NCBI GenBank assembly: GCA_905203995.1
Contig: CAJKXZ010000005.1
Coordinates: forward strand, 1-64,000
Length of the DNA stretch: 64,000 nucleotides
Source of the DNA: an uncultured Methanomassiliicoccus sp.
GTDB lineage: Archaea > Thermoplasmatota > Thermoplasmata > Methanomassiliicoccales > Methanomassiliicoccaceae
Reading direction: 5' to 3'
Each line of letters begins with the position of its first letter. Positions within the stretch are counted from its first letter, which is position 1. Shown piece by piece: positions 1 through 8,931 of this stretch. The notes beneath the pieces are model-generated. The model saw only the letters and a list, made by a program, of their open reading frames with translations. It was not told where the DNA came from and searched no databases. The position numbers and the translations under genes are program-made.

Positions 1-55
1 AATTATCCAAAAATAGATCAATTGGCAAGTTACCGACAAGTTAGCGCCAAGTTAA
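1..55. repeat. 55-bp direct repeat, copy 1
   Basis: Identical over 55 bp to positions 115-169; the copies start 114 bp apart. Inside the unit the word CAAGTTA recurs every 11 bp (offsets 26, 37 and 48). The repeat lies just downstream of the minus-strand AlbA_2 gene and may continue to the left of the window. An 11-bp period shifts reading frame, so it is not a simple protein repeat. Function unknown. Confidence 0.9.
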
Positions 56-114
56 ATTTTAGAAATCCTCAAAAGTCAGCCAGACTATCCAAAATGTCTC
101 AAACTCACCTCAAG

Positions 115-169
115 AATTATCCAAAAATAGATCAATTGGCAAGTTACCGACAAGTTAGCGCCAAGTTAA
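115..169. repeat. 55-bp direct repeat, copy 2
   Basis: Second exact copy of the unit at 1-55. It ends one base before the stop codon (170-172) of the minus-strand AlbA_2 gene, so it occupies that gene's immediate 3' flank. The 59 bp between the copies (56-114) are not repeated. Confidence 0.9.
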
Positions 170-1612
170 TCATGCCCAACATGGAATGTATTTCATGTAT
201 CTTGGCGCAGTTTGGGGATCCAATGGCTTTATAAGATTCTTCTTCACCGCATCTCTAATTAATTTAGATATGGCTGAAGAATCATTTAAACCAAAACGTT
301 TACGCAATGAGCTGTTAGTTAGAACTTCACCCGATACCTGTTTTACGCAGGCATGGAGATAGCATGCCCATAATTTATCTTCCTTAGTCATGTTTGAAAA
401 GGGTATTGTAGCAAGCAAAGTCATCCGTGTACTGTCTTCATATGTGCTTATTCGTGGAGCTGGTAATTGATAAAGTTCACAAGAGTTCACGATCTTGTCC
501 CATCCAGTTCCTAATTCTTCACACATGCCAAGGCGTCTCATTAATCTTGCTAACATCTCATTTCTAGATCTTGGTGGATTATCAACGATTCTCATAATTT
601 CAACTAGTGGCGTGCCGGGATTTGTAACTTCGACGCGACTATCAAAGATCTCGACTACTGGCCCAGTTCCTGTAATTGAAAAATCTTGATGAATTAGCGC
701 ATTAGCGATAATTTCTCTAATCGCTAGTGAGGGGTATACAGGCGTCACCCTCCGGACCGCACCTTCAAAAATTTCTCTTGTTGGTAGCAATGCGCCGATA
801 CTGTTCATCACCTCATTGAATTCAACAGCATAACCTTTCTTACCTGTCTCTTCCCTTTTAATCTCCAAACGACTGTCTCCTTTGTATTGGACAATGCGGA
901 TGGCTTTTCTTGCAATATTGGGAAAATCATCAAGACGGTTAGCAAAAAGAATCGCACCCAGATTGCTGATGCAGTATAGACCACTATCTTGTTTTTTGAT
1001 GATTCTTTCTTCCGTTAAGTAATGGAGAACACCCTCTAGATCTGTAGGTTGCGGCTCATGCTTAAGATCAAAATATGCAGTGCAATCTAACAGCTTGACG
1101 ACTTCCTCAGCCGATAGATCTTTTTTGGCATCTAGTTCTTCATACCTTGTGGTTCTCAGCTTATCCCACAATTGAGTTTGAATGGCTGGTTGTTCATTCA
1201 GCTTCTTTGTATAACTTCCAACGCGAACATAGTCTGTTTTTTTAAACATCACTGGTTGATTTACTGCTCGGTGTATAATAAGCACAACAACTTTTTTGTC
1301 GTCAATCATCAACGAGTGAAATTCAAAGTTAGCATTTTTGGATAAATGCTGTCTTAGCCAGTTATCGATCTCTTCATTGCCTTTCTTAAGTGTGTATTGG
1401 TCATAATCAGTGCCAACGATCTCATGCGTTTTGTCTTCAATTCCCCAGATCATGTAGGACTTCTCTCTTTCAGACAACACAGCACTATTCGCCAAGGCAC
1501 TGATATCCATACCAATGGTGTCAAAATCATAATTATTGTGCTTGAACTCTAACCAGGTAGTTTCTGTTGGATTTTTTAATAATTCTCGTACCAATATCCC
1601 TAAGTTCTCCAT
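170..1612 (-). CDS. AlbA_2 domain putative transcriptional regulator (Schlafen AlbA_2 / HATPase_c_4 type)
   Basis: About 480 residues. The N-terminal part (WLEFKHN, then ISALANS, then WGIEDKTHEIVG) is the AlbA_2 nucleic-acid-binding domain. The centre has the GHKL-like ATP-binding signature IREIIANALIHQDF followed by VEVTNPG, and the C-terminus reads as a winged helix (RKRFGLNDSSAISKLIRDAV). Such proteins are usually annotated as ATP-binding transcriptional regulators and are common in mobile or defence-rich regions; target unknown. GTG (1621), ATG (1615) and ATG (1612) are possible starts; GGTGG gives the best spacing to 1612. The gene is A+T-richer than the housekeeping genes and flanked by direct repeats, suggesting acquired DNA. 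Confidence 0.75.
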   Translation of the reverse strand: MENLGILVRELLKNPTETTWLEFKHNNYDFDTIGMDISALANSAVLSEREKSYMIWGIEDKTHEIVGTDYDQYTLKKGNEEIDNWLRQHLSKNANFEFHSLMIDDKKVVVLIIHRAVNQPVMFKKTDYVRVGSYTKKLNEQPAIQTQLWDKLRTTRYEELDAKKDLSAEEVVKLLDCTAYFDLKHEPQPTDLEGVLHYLTEERIIKKQDSGLYCISNLGAILFANRLDDFPNIARKAIRIVQYKGDSRLEIKREETGKKGYAVEFNEVMNSIGALLPTREIFEGAVRRVTPVYPSLAIREIIANALIHQDFSITGTGPVVEIFDSRVEVTNPGTPLVEIMRIVDNPPRSRNEMLARLMRRLGMCEELGTGWDKIVNSCELYQLPAPRISTYEDSTRMTLLATIPFSNMTKEDKLWACYLHACVKQVSGEVLTNSSLRKRFGLNDSSAISKLIRDAVKKNLIKPLDPQTAPRYMKYIPCWA

Positions 1613-1707
1613 CATAACCACCTGTACAAATCATTAAGTCAATTCTGATAAATTCCATGCCGAGTATACCATTCAGTCAGCAATATGTTGTTTACATTAT
1701 TGCTATA

Positions 1708-1726
1708 CTTGGATATATTATCTTTG
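1708..1726. promoter_or_regulatory. Partial match to the cbi-type palindrome
   Basis: TTGGATATATTATC (1709-1722) is identical over 14 bp to the left part of the palindrome before cbiM (37419-37437), but the right arm CCAA is replaced by CTTT. It lies between the divergent AlbA_2 gene and the Nim-like gene. It may be a degenerate operator or a chance A+T-rich match. Confidence 0.35.
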
Positions 1727-1810
1727 AATGTTCAGCCACAATGATCATTTCATATCAACTTATTTTTTAAACAAGATATTCAAAGATGAAGATCCTACAT
1801 CCAGCGCAAT

Positions 1811-1820
1811 TGTATATATC
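1811..1820 (+). promoter_or_regulatory. TATA box for Nim-like gene
   Basis: TGTATATATC centred about 26 bp before the ATG at 1842, with no Shine-Dalgarno in between. This spacing predicts a leaderless transcript starting at or next to the start codon. Confidence 0.6.
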
Positions 1821-1841
1821 ACCCCTTAGTAATCATTAGTC

Positions 1842-2333
1842 ATGCAGCCTAATATGCAGAAGTATCAGTTAACAGAAGAAGAAATGATCAGCGTACTTAA
1901 CAAGAGCAAGTATGGTGTTTTATCAACCATCGGCGAAGATGGTTTTCCATATGGCGTGCCGGTTAACTTTGTTTATCTGGATGGTAAGATCTATATTCAT
2001 GGCCGTAAGATCGGTGAAAAGGTCAGCAATCTTACCAGCAACTGCAAATGCTGCTTTACTGTGGCGCAGGAATATGGTTATGAATACACGGGGGAACACG
2101 CCTGTGACACCACTACCGTCTACGAAAGCGTCATCATCCGCGGCTGTGCACACACTATAGATGATTTGCAAGTCAAAAAGAAAGTCCTGCTGGCTACCAT
2201 TGACAAAATCGTACCCGGCCGTACGGATATGGACGAAAAGAAAGTCTCCCCGACGGGAATCTACGAAATCGAAATCAAGTCGATGACTGGTAAATATCAC
2301 AAAGCCGCCGCCGGTGCCAAAGTAGTTCAATAA
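1842..2333 (+). CDS. Pyridoxamine 5'-phosphate oxidase-like flavoprotein (NimA-type)
   Basis: 163 residues, the usual size for small FMN-binding split-barrel proteins of the NimA/5-nitroimidazole-reductase class. The N-terminal motif YGVLSTIGEDGFPYGVPVNF is the characteristic first barrel strand of this family, followed by IYIHG and a C-terminal IYEIEIKSMTGK strand. Members bind flavin and reduce small molecules or heme-like ligands; the substrate here cannot be told. ATG 1842 fits the leaderless promoter; an ATG at 1854 is an alternative. Monocistronic, with an AlbA_2 gene divergent on the left. Confidence 0.85.
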   Translation: MQPNMQKYQLTEEEMISVLNKSKYGVLSTIGEDGFPYGVPVNFVYLDGKIYIHGRKIGEKVSNLTSNCKCCFTVAQEYGYEYTGEHACDTTTVYESVIIRGCAHTIDDLQVKKKVLLATIDKIVPGRTDMDEKKVSPTGIYEIEIKSMTGKYHKAAAGAKVVQ

Positions 2334-2502
2334 GAATTACTTTTATTTTTTTAATTTATTACTTAAACAAGTCTTGGCGGTTATGACTTCAGCGGATGAC
2401 CTCCATGCCCAACACTGGTAAAGGCGGATTGCTGGTCCTCCGTGCTGAGAAGTATCTCTAAATACTTCATTGGTTCTAACACTATTAACTTGGAGGCAGC
2501 TC

Positions 2503-2775
2503 ATGAAAAAAGTCGTCATCACGGTCGTTGGAAAAGACTGCGTCGGGATCATTGCCAAAGTATGCACTTATCTTTCCGATAATGGCATCAACGTTCTCGA
2601 TATCTCTCAGACTATCGTCCGCGGTTATTTCAACATGATGATGATTGCTGACATCGACGGCTGTGCAAAGAATTTTCCCACAATCACTGAAGATCTGGAT
2701 ACCATCGGCAAGAGCATCGGTGTGATCATCAGGATGCAGCATGAAGATATCTTTGACATGATGCACAGGATCTGA
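2503..2775 (+). CDS. ACT domain protein (UPF0237 type)
   Basis: 90 residues forming one ACT domain: VVITVVGKDCVGIIAKVCTYL at the start is the typical beta-alpha opening of the GcvR-like ACT family, with a ligand-site-like GxDxVGI loop. ACT domains bind amino acids or related small ligands and regulate partner enzymes. The ATG at 2503 has GGAGG eight bases upstream; an upstream ATG at 2470 lacks one. The stop is 10 bp before the UPF0210 gene, an arrangement common for this pair in bacteria and archaea, so the two are probably cotranscribed. Confidence 0.88.
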   Translation: MKKVVITVVGKDCVGIIAKVCTYLSDNGINVLDISQTIVRGYFNMMMIADIDGCAKNFPTITEDLDTIGKSIGVIIRMQHEDIFDMMHRI

Positions 2776-2785
2776 GGGGTTAGCA

Positions 2786-4150
2786 ATGATCAACATTCAT
2801 GAGGTCTTAGAGACTAACGAAATGATCCTCCGGGAAAATCTCGATGTGCGGACAATCACCCTCGGCATCAGCCTGCTGGACTGTATCGATAGTGATTTAG
2901 ATAAACTTCGCGAGAACATTTATCAAAAGATCACCACCACCGCGCGGGATTTAGTCGCCGTCGGCAACGACATTGAATTGGAGTTTGGCGTACCAGTCGT
3001 TAACAAGCGGATTTCTGTAACACCGATTGCTTTAGTCGGTGCTTCTGCCTGTAAAACTCCTGCTGATTTCGTCACTCTGGCGCAGACGCTGGATAAGGCG
3101 GCTAAGCAGGTAGGTGTCAACTTCCTCGGCGGTTATTCGGCTTTGGTGCCGAAAGGCATGACGAAAGCGGATGAACTGCTCATTCGTTCAATTCCCCAGG
3201 CTTTAGCTTCCACTGAAAGAGTCTGCAGCTCGGTTAATCTGGCTTCAACGAAAACCGGGATTAACATGGATGCAGTCAGCCTCATGGGTTCGATTATTCA
3301 TGAAACAGCGGAACTCACCAAAGAGCGGGATTCACTGGGCTGTGCAAAGCTGGTGGTTTTCTGCAATGCTCCGGATGACAATCCCTTCATGGCGGGCGCG
3401 TTTCACGGGGTAACGGAAACTGATGCCGTCGTGAACATTGGCGTCAGCGGTCCCGGGGTAGTACGCAATGCCGTGTCGCAGGTCAAAGGGGCTGATTTTG
3501 AAACCCTCTGCGAGACGGTCAAAAAAACAGCGTTTAAGATTACGAGAGTGGGGCAGTTAGTGGCTAAAGAAGCTTCTCAGCGCCTCCATGTGCCTTTTGG
3601 TATCATTGATCTCTCGTTGGCACCGACACCGGCGGTAGGCGACAGTATTGCGGAAATTCTCGAAGAGATGGGTCTTGAGCGTACCGGAGCACCGGGTACC
3701 ACCGCGGCCTTGGCCATTCTCAACGATCAAGTCAAGAAAGGCGGGGTAATGGCTTCTTCTTATGTCGGCGGTCTTTCCGGCGCGTTTATCCCGGTCAGCG
3801 AAGACGGCCGCATGATTGAAGCAGTCAACTGCGGATCTCTGACGATTGAGAAACTTGAAGCGATGACCTGTGTTTGTTCTGTTGGTCTGGATATGATTGC
3901 TATTCCCGGCAGCACTAAAGTTTCAACGATTTCCGGCATCATCGCTGATGAAATGGCAATCGGCATGGTCAATCAGAAGACGACGGCGGTGAGAATTATT
4001 CCGGTCATCGGCAAAGATGTCGGCGAGGTAGCTGAATTCGGCGGGCTTTTGGGCTCAGCACCAGTGATGAAAGTGAACTCTTTCGACTGCGCTGATTTTG
4101 TAAACCGCGGCGGCCGGATTCCCGCACCGATCCACAGCTTCAAAAACTAA
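2786..4150 (+). CDS. UPF0210 / DUF711 (PFL) family protein
   Basis: 454 residues, full length for the family. The opening (a short helix, then VRTITLGISLLDCIDSDLD), the central FLGGYSALVPKGMTKADELLIRSIP and the late VCSVGLDMIAIPG segments are the recognisable family blocks. The fold is related to pyruvate formate-lyase, but the glycyl-radical chemistry is not established for these proteins and the function is unknown. It follows the ACT-domain gene by 10 bp and probably uses that protein as a regulatory partner. Start ATG 2786 is preceded by GAGGGG. Confidence 0.88.
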   Translation: MINIHEVLETNEMILRENLDVRTITLGISLLDCIDSDLDKLRENIYQKITTTARDLVAVGNDIELEFGVPVVNKRISVTPIALVGASACKTPADFVTLAQTLDKAAKQVGVNFLGGYSALVPKGMTKADELLIRSIPQALASTERVCSSVNLASTKTGINMDAVSLMGSIIHETAELTKERDSLGCAKLVVFCNAPDDNPFMAGAFHGVTETDAVVNIGVSGPGVVRNAVSQVKGADFETLCETVKKTAFKITRVGQLVAKEASQRLHVPFGIIDLSLAPTPAVGDSIAEILEEMGLERTGAPGTTAALAILNDQVKKGGVMASSYVGGLSGAFIPVSEDGRMIEAVNCGSLTIEKLEAMTCVCSVGLDMIAIPGSTKVSTISGIIADEMAIGMVNQKTTAVRIIPVIGKDVGEVAEFGGLLGSAPVMKVNSFDCADFVNRGGRIPAPIHSFKN

Positions 4151-4378
4151 TCTTTTCTTATTTTATTCCAAACTGGTATTTGATAAATATTCGATATGGC
4201 CTACCATATAAAATATTAATTAACATATGTTAGTTTATTATCCACTTACATATTTTTGGCGTAGACAATATATAGTGCATTGTATTCGTTTGTATCACTT
4301 AACCTAAGCCAAGTAATATTGGATGTATCCGACATCTTGGCCTTTCAAATTTAGTTTATATACTTTCAAGGTGAGCAA
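4151..4378. other. Promoter region of surface-protein gene
   Basis: 228 bp, A+T-rich. ACAATATATAG (4265-4275) is a plausible TATA box giving a leader of roughly 80 nt; TTTATATAC (4356-4363) is too close to the ATG for a leaderless start. An imperfect inverted repeat, CCAAG with CTTGG (about 4309 and 4336), and a short one, GGAT-GT-ATCC, lie in the leader. GGTGAG precedes the ATG. Nothing else seen. Confidence 0.4.
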
Positions 4379-7300
4379 ATGAAGAATATTTCGCGACTAA
4401 TGATAGCGGCTGCGCTGTTAATCGCAGCACTAGCATTGTTGGTGCCATTCAGTCAATTGGAGCCCTCTGAAATAGAGTCAGAGGACCCACAATACGTCCT
4501 GAGTGAAGAAATCAATGCATCAATAATCCAAGGGCTGATTGATGCTGCGACTGATGGAGATATTATCAAGATTCCTGCAGGAATATACACTGGGGATATA
4601 GAAATCAACAAGGGCATTACTTTAATCGGAGAATCAATCGATTCTGATAATGTGAGTGAAAAATATGCGAGTATACTGACTGGAAAAGTGACCGTTACGA
4701 ATACGAACGACGCTCCGACAATCATTCAGAACTTCACCTTTAGAAGCAATTTAAGCGGACAACTTGTGGCAGGCACAAATTCTCATCTGGAGATTCGTGA
4801 GAATTATATTGATTTTAATGGTGTTGGTCTAGATTACTCTTACTTCTTTACACAAGGAGGGTATGAAAACAACACAAGTAACAAAGTTGTAATCAGTAAC
4901 AACACTTTTGATTGTAAAAATGTTGGTTGGGGTATTCTCGTAGAACTTGTTGGAAATTATGAGCTTACAAATAACACATTCAATCTTGAGGGAAAATCAC
5001 TTAGTGAATACAACTCTGGAAAGCAAGCCAGAGTCATTGATATTAATGTCATGAAGGATATCCAAACTAACTTTATAATCTCAAACAATAAGTTCAATTT
5101 GAACAATGACTATGCTACACGTGCTATTGCAATATTGCCTCTTGATTGGAATAAGTCTGGATGCGACGCACCCAATAACACTCCTAGCGATGCTACTCTG
5201 ACATTTGATCGCGCTATAACCACTTTCCAAATAGTCAACAACACATTTTCTAGTTCAGATGATAAAAGTATTGCATTATCCCTAGCAGTTTATCGGGATT
5301 ATTATAATGTAGAATGGGTTAACATTCCTGATGATTTTTTTGATATCTCACGCAATACCTTTGATAATATTATAAAATCAAACATCATTGGAACACAAAA
5401 TTCATTCTTCCTTACAGATTCTGACTCCAATGAGCTTCTCAGCAATTATGGTTCATTGCCAAAGATCCTTGGTGGATCAAGCATGATCTCACTCACTTCT
5501 GGTGAAACAACGAAGTACTACTCATCCCTCGAAGTCGCTGTTTCTGCTGCAAATGATGGCGACACCATTATTGTCCCCGTTGGAGTTTACAAACTTGAAA
5601 GTTCATTAATTATTGATAAAAAAATAACTCTTAAAGGTACAATTGGTGAGAGTATCAACGACTCTTCAGTCATATGTGGCTTCCAAGGATCTAAAACTGA
5701 TGTTCCTTCGATAAATATCCGTGTTAAGGCGTCAGCTACACTAGATTCATTATGGATAGATGGTGGGGACAATACAGTCTCCTTCAATGGTGATAATTCG
5801 AAAGGCCTCTGCGCAATTGTCGATCTGCACGATTCAACCAATGCGATCATTAAAAATTGTAAATTTGTAAAATCTGACCGCTTAGATGACGACAAATCCA
5901 TAGCGATTTTTGGCTATACAAATGGTTTGATTCAGAATAATTATTTTAGTGGATGGTATAAAGCCATATATGTAGAATTAGAGGGTCACAATGCCAATCT
6001 AGCAATTGATGGTAATACAGTTATTGCTGTGAGTACAACTGGCATGGAAACATATTGTCTCAATATTAGTATTACAAATAATTGTGTGATAAAGAATAAT
6101 AACTTCACTGGTGGGAAGGTCTCAGTAAGTGGCAGTGGTCATGCATTTACTCATAACAATTTTGATGGTGTAATTTTAGGAATCTATGATCCAGATACTG
6201 TCGTTCTTGAGAACACATTTATCAATACGACAGTCTCTAAAAAACATGCCTCTGGAACATTAGATTTGTCTGCGAATTATTGGGGAGGTAGCAAACCCAG
6301 TTTGAGTGATGATTTCAAAGTTGACACATGGTATACCGAGTATGATGAAAAAACTGGCATTTTAAGTGGTTTAATTATTGATGGATACGCTGAAAACATC
6401 CATGTCAATGGAACTGGTTCAGATGAAACTGGAGATGGTACCGAAGAACGACCTTACAAAACAATCTCCAAAGCTCTGGAGAATGTAAAATACGGACAAA
6501 CGATAGTCGTTGCTCCTGGTGAATATGATGAACCAATAACCATCACCGAAGGCTTATCACACATAACTCTGCTTGGTGCGAATGCTGAAAACGACCCCCG
6601 CCCCTGGGGCAACTGGGATTCAGAAAATACTACCATCTTGACTGGTGGAATTTTTATAATGACTTCCGGTACTCATGTAACCACAATTCCCAATAATCTT
6701 GATGCATTTACTGTGAAAGGATTTGACTTCCAGGGAAAAGGTTTTGTCGTTGAAGGTTGGTGGGAAAACGGTAGTTTCTCAAACATCTGCATTGAAAACA
6801 ATCGGTTTACTGATATCGATGATAACAGCAACTCTGCCATCCACTTCAACACCTCGTTACCTATGGCAGTTGATAATTTAACAATCAGTCGTAATTATAT
6901 TAAAAATGTAGGAACCAGTGGTAATAACCCATCTGGAATCAATATCTCTTCTGCTAAAGGAGCTATTGTGATCGACAATAACTATATCGCCGAGACTAAC
7001 CACAGTTCGATTCAAGTCTTTAATCAGCAAATTGGCAGCTTAACGATCACCAATAATCATCTTGAAAATTGGGACCGTGATAATGTTGATGGTGGTCGCG
7101 CTTTCCGATTTACTAACCTTGATGTGGATTCAGTGACGATTTCTGGCAATGCTCTTCTTCGATCAGCTGATCTCAAAGGTGACGATCTAAATGATACCTA
7201 TCTGAAAATTAGTAATTCTTCAACATTCATCGATGCCTCTAAGAATTATTGGAACGGTCTAAATCCCACCGATGACGGTTTCCCAATTAGTGTTGATGCA

Positions 7301-8167
7301 AATAATTGGCTAGTAAATTCCTGGTATACTGGGTATAATCCAACCACTGGTAAATTAAGTGGGTTAGCTACTGTTGGCGGATCTGGCACAGTCAACCCTC
7401 CTTACGTACCTCCAGTTGATCCAAAGCCAGAACCCGAGACACCGGTTGTACCTACTCCGGATGAAGAAGGAAACGTTGAAATTCAGGTTCCGGTCGAGAA
7501 AGTCGATGAAATCGTCGAGGAAGCAAAAAACAACGGCTCTGATTCAGTAACTGTTGCGGACTTAAGTACTGTTGAGGGAGCGGCTTCAGCTACCGTAAGC
7601 ACCAGCGATCTGCAGAACATTCTGGACAAGATCGAAACTGACGACTCGCTGACTAATGTTCAAATCGAGCTGCCGGAAGGTTCAGTTACGATCGAGAAAG
7701 AGATCCTGGCTGAAATCCTGCAAACAACTGAAGCAGAAACTCTGACCATCAAAGTCTCCGATGTCTCTGATGAAATTCCTTTAACTGAAGAACAGAAGAA
7801 AATCATCGGCAATAGTTCCGTCTTTGACATCAGCATCATCGCTGGAGAAAAGAAAGTCACCAGCTTTAGCGGCAAGACCATCACCGTTTGCTTGCCTTAT
7901 GAGCTGAAAGATGGTGAAGATCCCAGCAAGATCGTTGTCTACTATGTCAAAGATGACGGTTCCGTAGAGAAAATGGACTGTGTTTACAAAGATGGTAACG
8001 TTTACTTTGAAACCAACCACCTTTCACACTTCTCCATCGTCTATGAAGCTGAACCAGTGGCAGAAGATGGCCCCAGCAATGATGACAATCTGCTCTACTA
8101 TATCCTCGCAGCGATTGTCATTATCTTAGTGATCATTGCAGTCGCTTACTGGGTCATGAAGAAGTAA
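4379..8167 (+). CDS. Large surface protein with beta-helix repeats and C-terminal membrane anchor (adhesin-like)
   Basis: 1262 residues. Residues 1-25 form a signal peptide (basic start, then ALLIAALALLVPF). Most of residues 50-990 is Asn/Ser/Thr-rich parallel beta-helix (NNTFD, NNKFN, NNYFSG, NNHLEN turns). Two modules each end in NYW-G...WYT-Y---TG-LSGL (about residues 635-670 and 957-997), indicating an internal duplication. A DUF1565-like start (GDGTEERPYKTISKAL) opens the second. A Pro-rich linker at about 1003-1027 leads to a 200-residue domain containing LPYELKDGEDPSKIVVYY and ETNHLSHFSIVYE, which resembles domains of Firmicutes wall proteins. A transmembrane helix (about 1237-1258) ends in KK. 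Likely anchored outside the cell as an adhesin or glycan-binding protein; ligand unknown. Confidence 0.85.
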   Translation: MKNISRLMIAAALLIAALALLVPFSQLEPSEIESEDPQYVLSEEINASIIQGLIDAATDGDIIKIPAGIYTGDIEINKGITLIGESIDSDNVSEKYASILTGKVTVTNTNDAPTIIQNFTFRSNLSGQLVAGTNSHLEIRENYIDFNGVGLDYSYFFTQGGYENNTSNKVVISNNTFDCKNVGWGILVELVGNYELTNNTFNLEGKSLSEYNSGKQARVIDINVMKDIQTNFIISNNKFNLNNDYATRAIAILPLDWNKSGCDAPNNTPSDATLTFDRAITTFQIVNNTFSSSDDKSIALSLAVYRDYYNVEWVNIPDDFFDISRNTFDNIIKSNIIGTQNSFFLTDSDSNELLSNYGSLPKILGGSSMISLTSGETTKYYSSLEVAVSAANDGDTIIVPVGVYKLESSLIIDKKITLKGTIGESINDSSVICGFQGSKTDVPSINIRVKASATLDSLWIDGGDNTVSFNGDNSKGLCAIVDLHDSTNAIIKNCKFVKSDRLDDDKSIAIFGYTNGLIQNNYFSGWYKAIYVELEGHNANLAIDGNTVIAVSTTGMETYCLNISITNNCVIKNNNFTGGKVSVSGSGHAFTHNNFDGVILGIYDPDTVVLENTFINTTVSKKHASGTLDLSANYWGGSKPSLSDDFKVDTWYTEYDEKTGILSGLIIDGYAENIHVNGTGSDETGDGTEERPYKTISKALENVKYGQTIVVAPGEYDEPITITEGLSHITLLGANAENDPRPWGNWDSENTTILTGGIFIMTSGTHVTTIPNNLDAFTVKGFDFQGKGFVVEGWWENGSFSNICIENNRFTDIDDNSNSAIHFNTSLPMAVDNLTISRNYIKNVGTSGNNPSGINISSAKGAIVIDNNYIAETNHSSIQVFNQQIGSLTITNNHLENWDRDNVDGGRAFRFTNLDVDSVTISGNALLRSADLKGDDLNDTYLKISNSSTFIDASKNYWNGLNPTDDGFPISVDANNWLVNSWYTGYNPTTGKLSGLATVGGSGTVNPPYVPPVDPKPEPETPVVPTPDEEGNVEIQVPVEKVDEIVEEAKNNGSDSVTVADLSTVEGAASATVSTSDLQNILDKIETDDSLTNVQIELPEGSVTIEKEILAEILQTTEAETLTIKVSDVSDEIPLTEEQKKIIGNSSVFDISIIAGEKKVTSFSGKTITVCLPYELKDGEDPSKIVVYYVKDDGSVEKMDCVYKDGNVYFETNHLSHFSIVYEAEPVAEDGPSNDDNLLYYILAAIVIILVIIAVAYWVMKK

Positions 8168-8177
8168 ATCAAGCAAC

Positions 8178-8207
8178 ACTGACTTTAAAAAAAGTCAGTA
8201 AACCTTT
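8178..8207 (+). terminator. Hairpin terminator after surface-protein gene
   Basis: Perfect 9-bp stem ACTGACTTT (8178-8186) with AAAGTCAGT (8191-8199), loop AAAA, followed by a T-rich stretch (AAACCTTTTCTTTATTTTTTA). It is 11 bp past the stop codon. Confidence 0.7.
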
Positions 8208-8284
8208 TCTTTATTTTTTATATAATAATTAATTCAATAAACCTTTTTTAACTTACCCACATACTTAATACTGATTGAATCGTT

Positions 8285-8824
8285 ATGCTCTTTATGTCGC
8301 TGAAAGAAAGTGTCAAGCTGGTTGCCGGCTTGATGGAGATCGCTGCCCGGACTGCACCGAAAGCAGTTGGTCAGGATTTTATTGAAGTAAAAGTACTCAC
8401 TGATGAAGAAAAAAATGCCATCGGCAACGAACTCATCGCCATGTCTAATGAGAAAGGACCTGGCTTTGCCCGCGATGGCCAGAATGTTTTAGATGCTGAT
8501 GCGTTAGTGCTAATCGGTCTCCTGCCGCACAAAGGTATTGGTTTAAACTGCGGGGCCTGCGGTTGCGATTCCTGTGCAGAGTTTAATGAACATCATACTA
8601 AAATTGAATTCGACGGTCCCAACTGTTCCATCAGAATGCTGGATCTAGGCATTGCTTTAGGTTCTGCAGCCAAAGTAGCTGCTGATTTGAACGTTGATAA
8701 CCGTATCATTTATCGGGTAGGTGTAGCTGCTAAGCGTTTAGGTATCGGCTCGGCAAACATCTCCCACGGCATTCCACTTTCAGCTACTGGTAAGAACATT
8801 TTCTTCGACCGGCCTACTAAGTAA
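8285..8824 (+). CDS. DUF2148 ferredoxin-domain protein
   Basis: 179 residues. The cysteine cluster CGACGCDSC (about residues 90-98) with a later cysteine (FDGPNCSIR) is the signature of the DUF2148 family, predicted to bind an iron-sulfur cluster. The surrounding IGLLPHKGIGLNCGACG and LGIALGSAAKVA segments are the conserved family blocks. These cytosolic proteins occur in anaerobes; the redox partner is unknown. ATG 8285 and ATG 8294 are both possible starts and neither has a clear Shine-Dalgarno. Single gene, convergent with the MscS channel. Confidence 0.85.
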   Translation: MLFMSLKESVKLVAGLMEIAARTAPKAVGQDFIEVKVLTDEEKNAIGNELIAMSNEKGPGFARDGQNVLDADALVLIGLLPHKGIGLNCGACGCDSCAEFNEHHTKIEFDGPNCSIRMLDLGIALGSAAKVAADLNVDNRIIYRVGVAAKRLGIGSANISHGIPLSATGKNIFFDRPTK

Positions 8825-8861
8825 GCTGAAGATACTCTCAGGAGACTTGCCGGTCGTTTTT
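8806..8861 (+). terminator. Possible terminator after DUF2148 gene
   Basis: CGACCGGC (8806-8813, inside the last codons) can pair with GCCGGTCG (8849-8856), which is followed by TTTTT. The loop is long (35 nt), so this is only a candidate. Confidence 0.45.
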
Positions 8862-8931
8862 ACCAAAGACCACTCTGCGGCCCGGCGGATCTCTAACTTC
8901 TTTCATTAATCAGAGTATCATCATCCATCGC

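Noticed and set aside
1..169. CRISPR array
   Set aside because: Only two repeat copies, 55 bp long, with internal periodicity, a 59-bp gap and no cas genes; not the geometry of an array.
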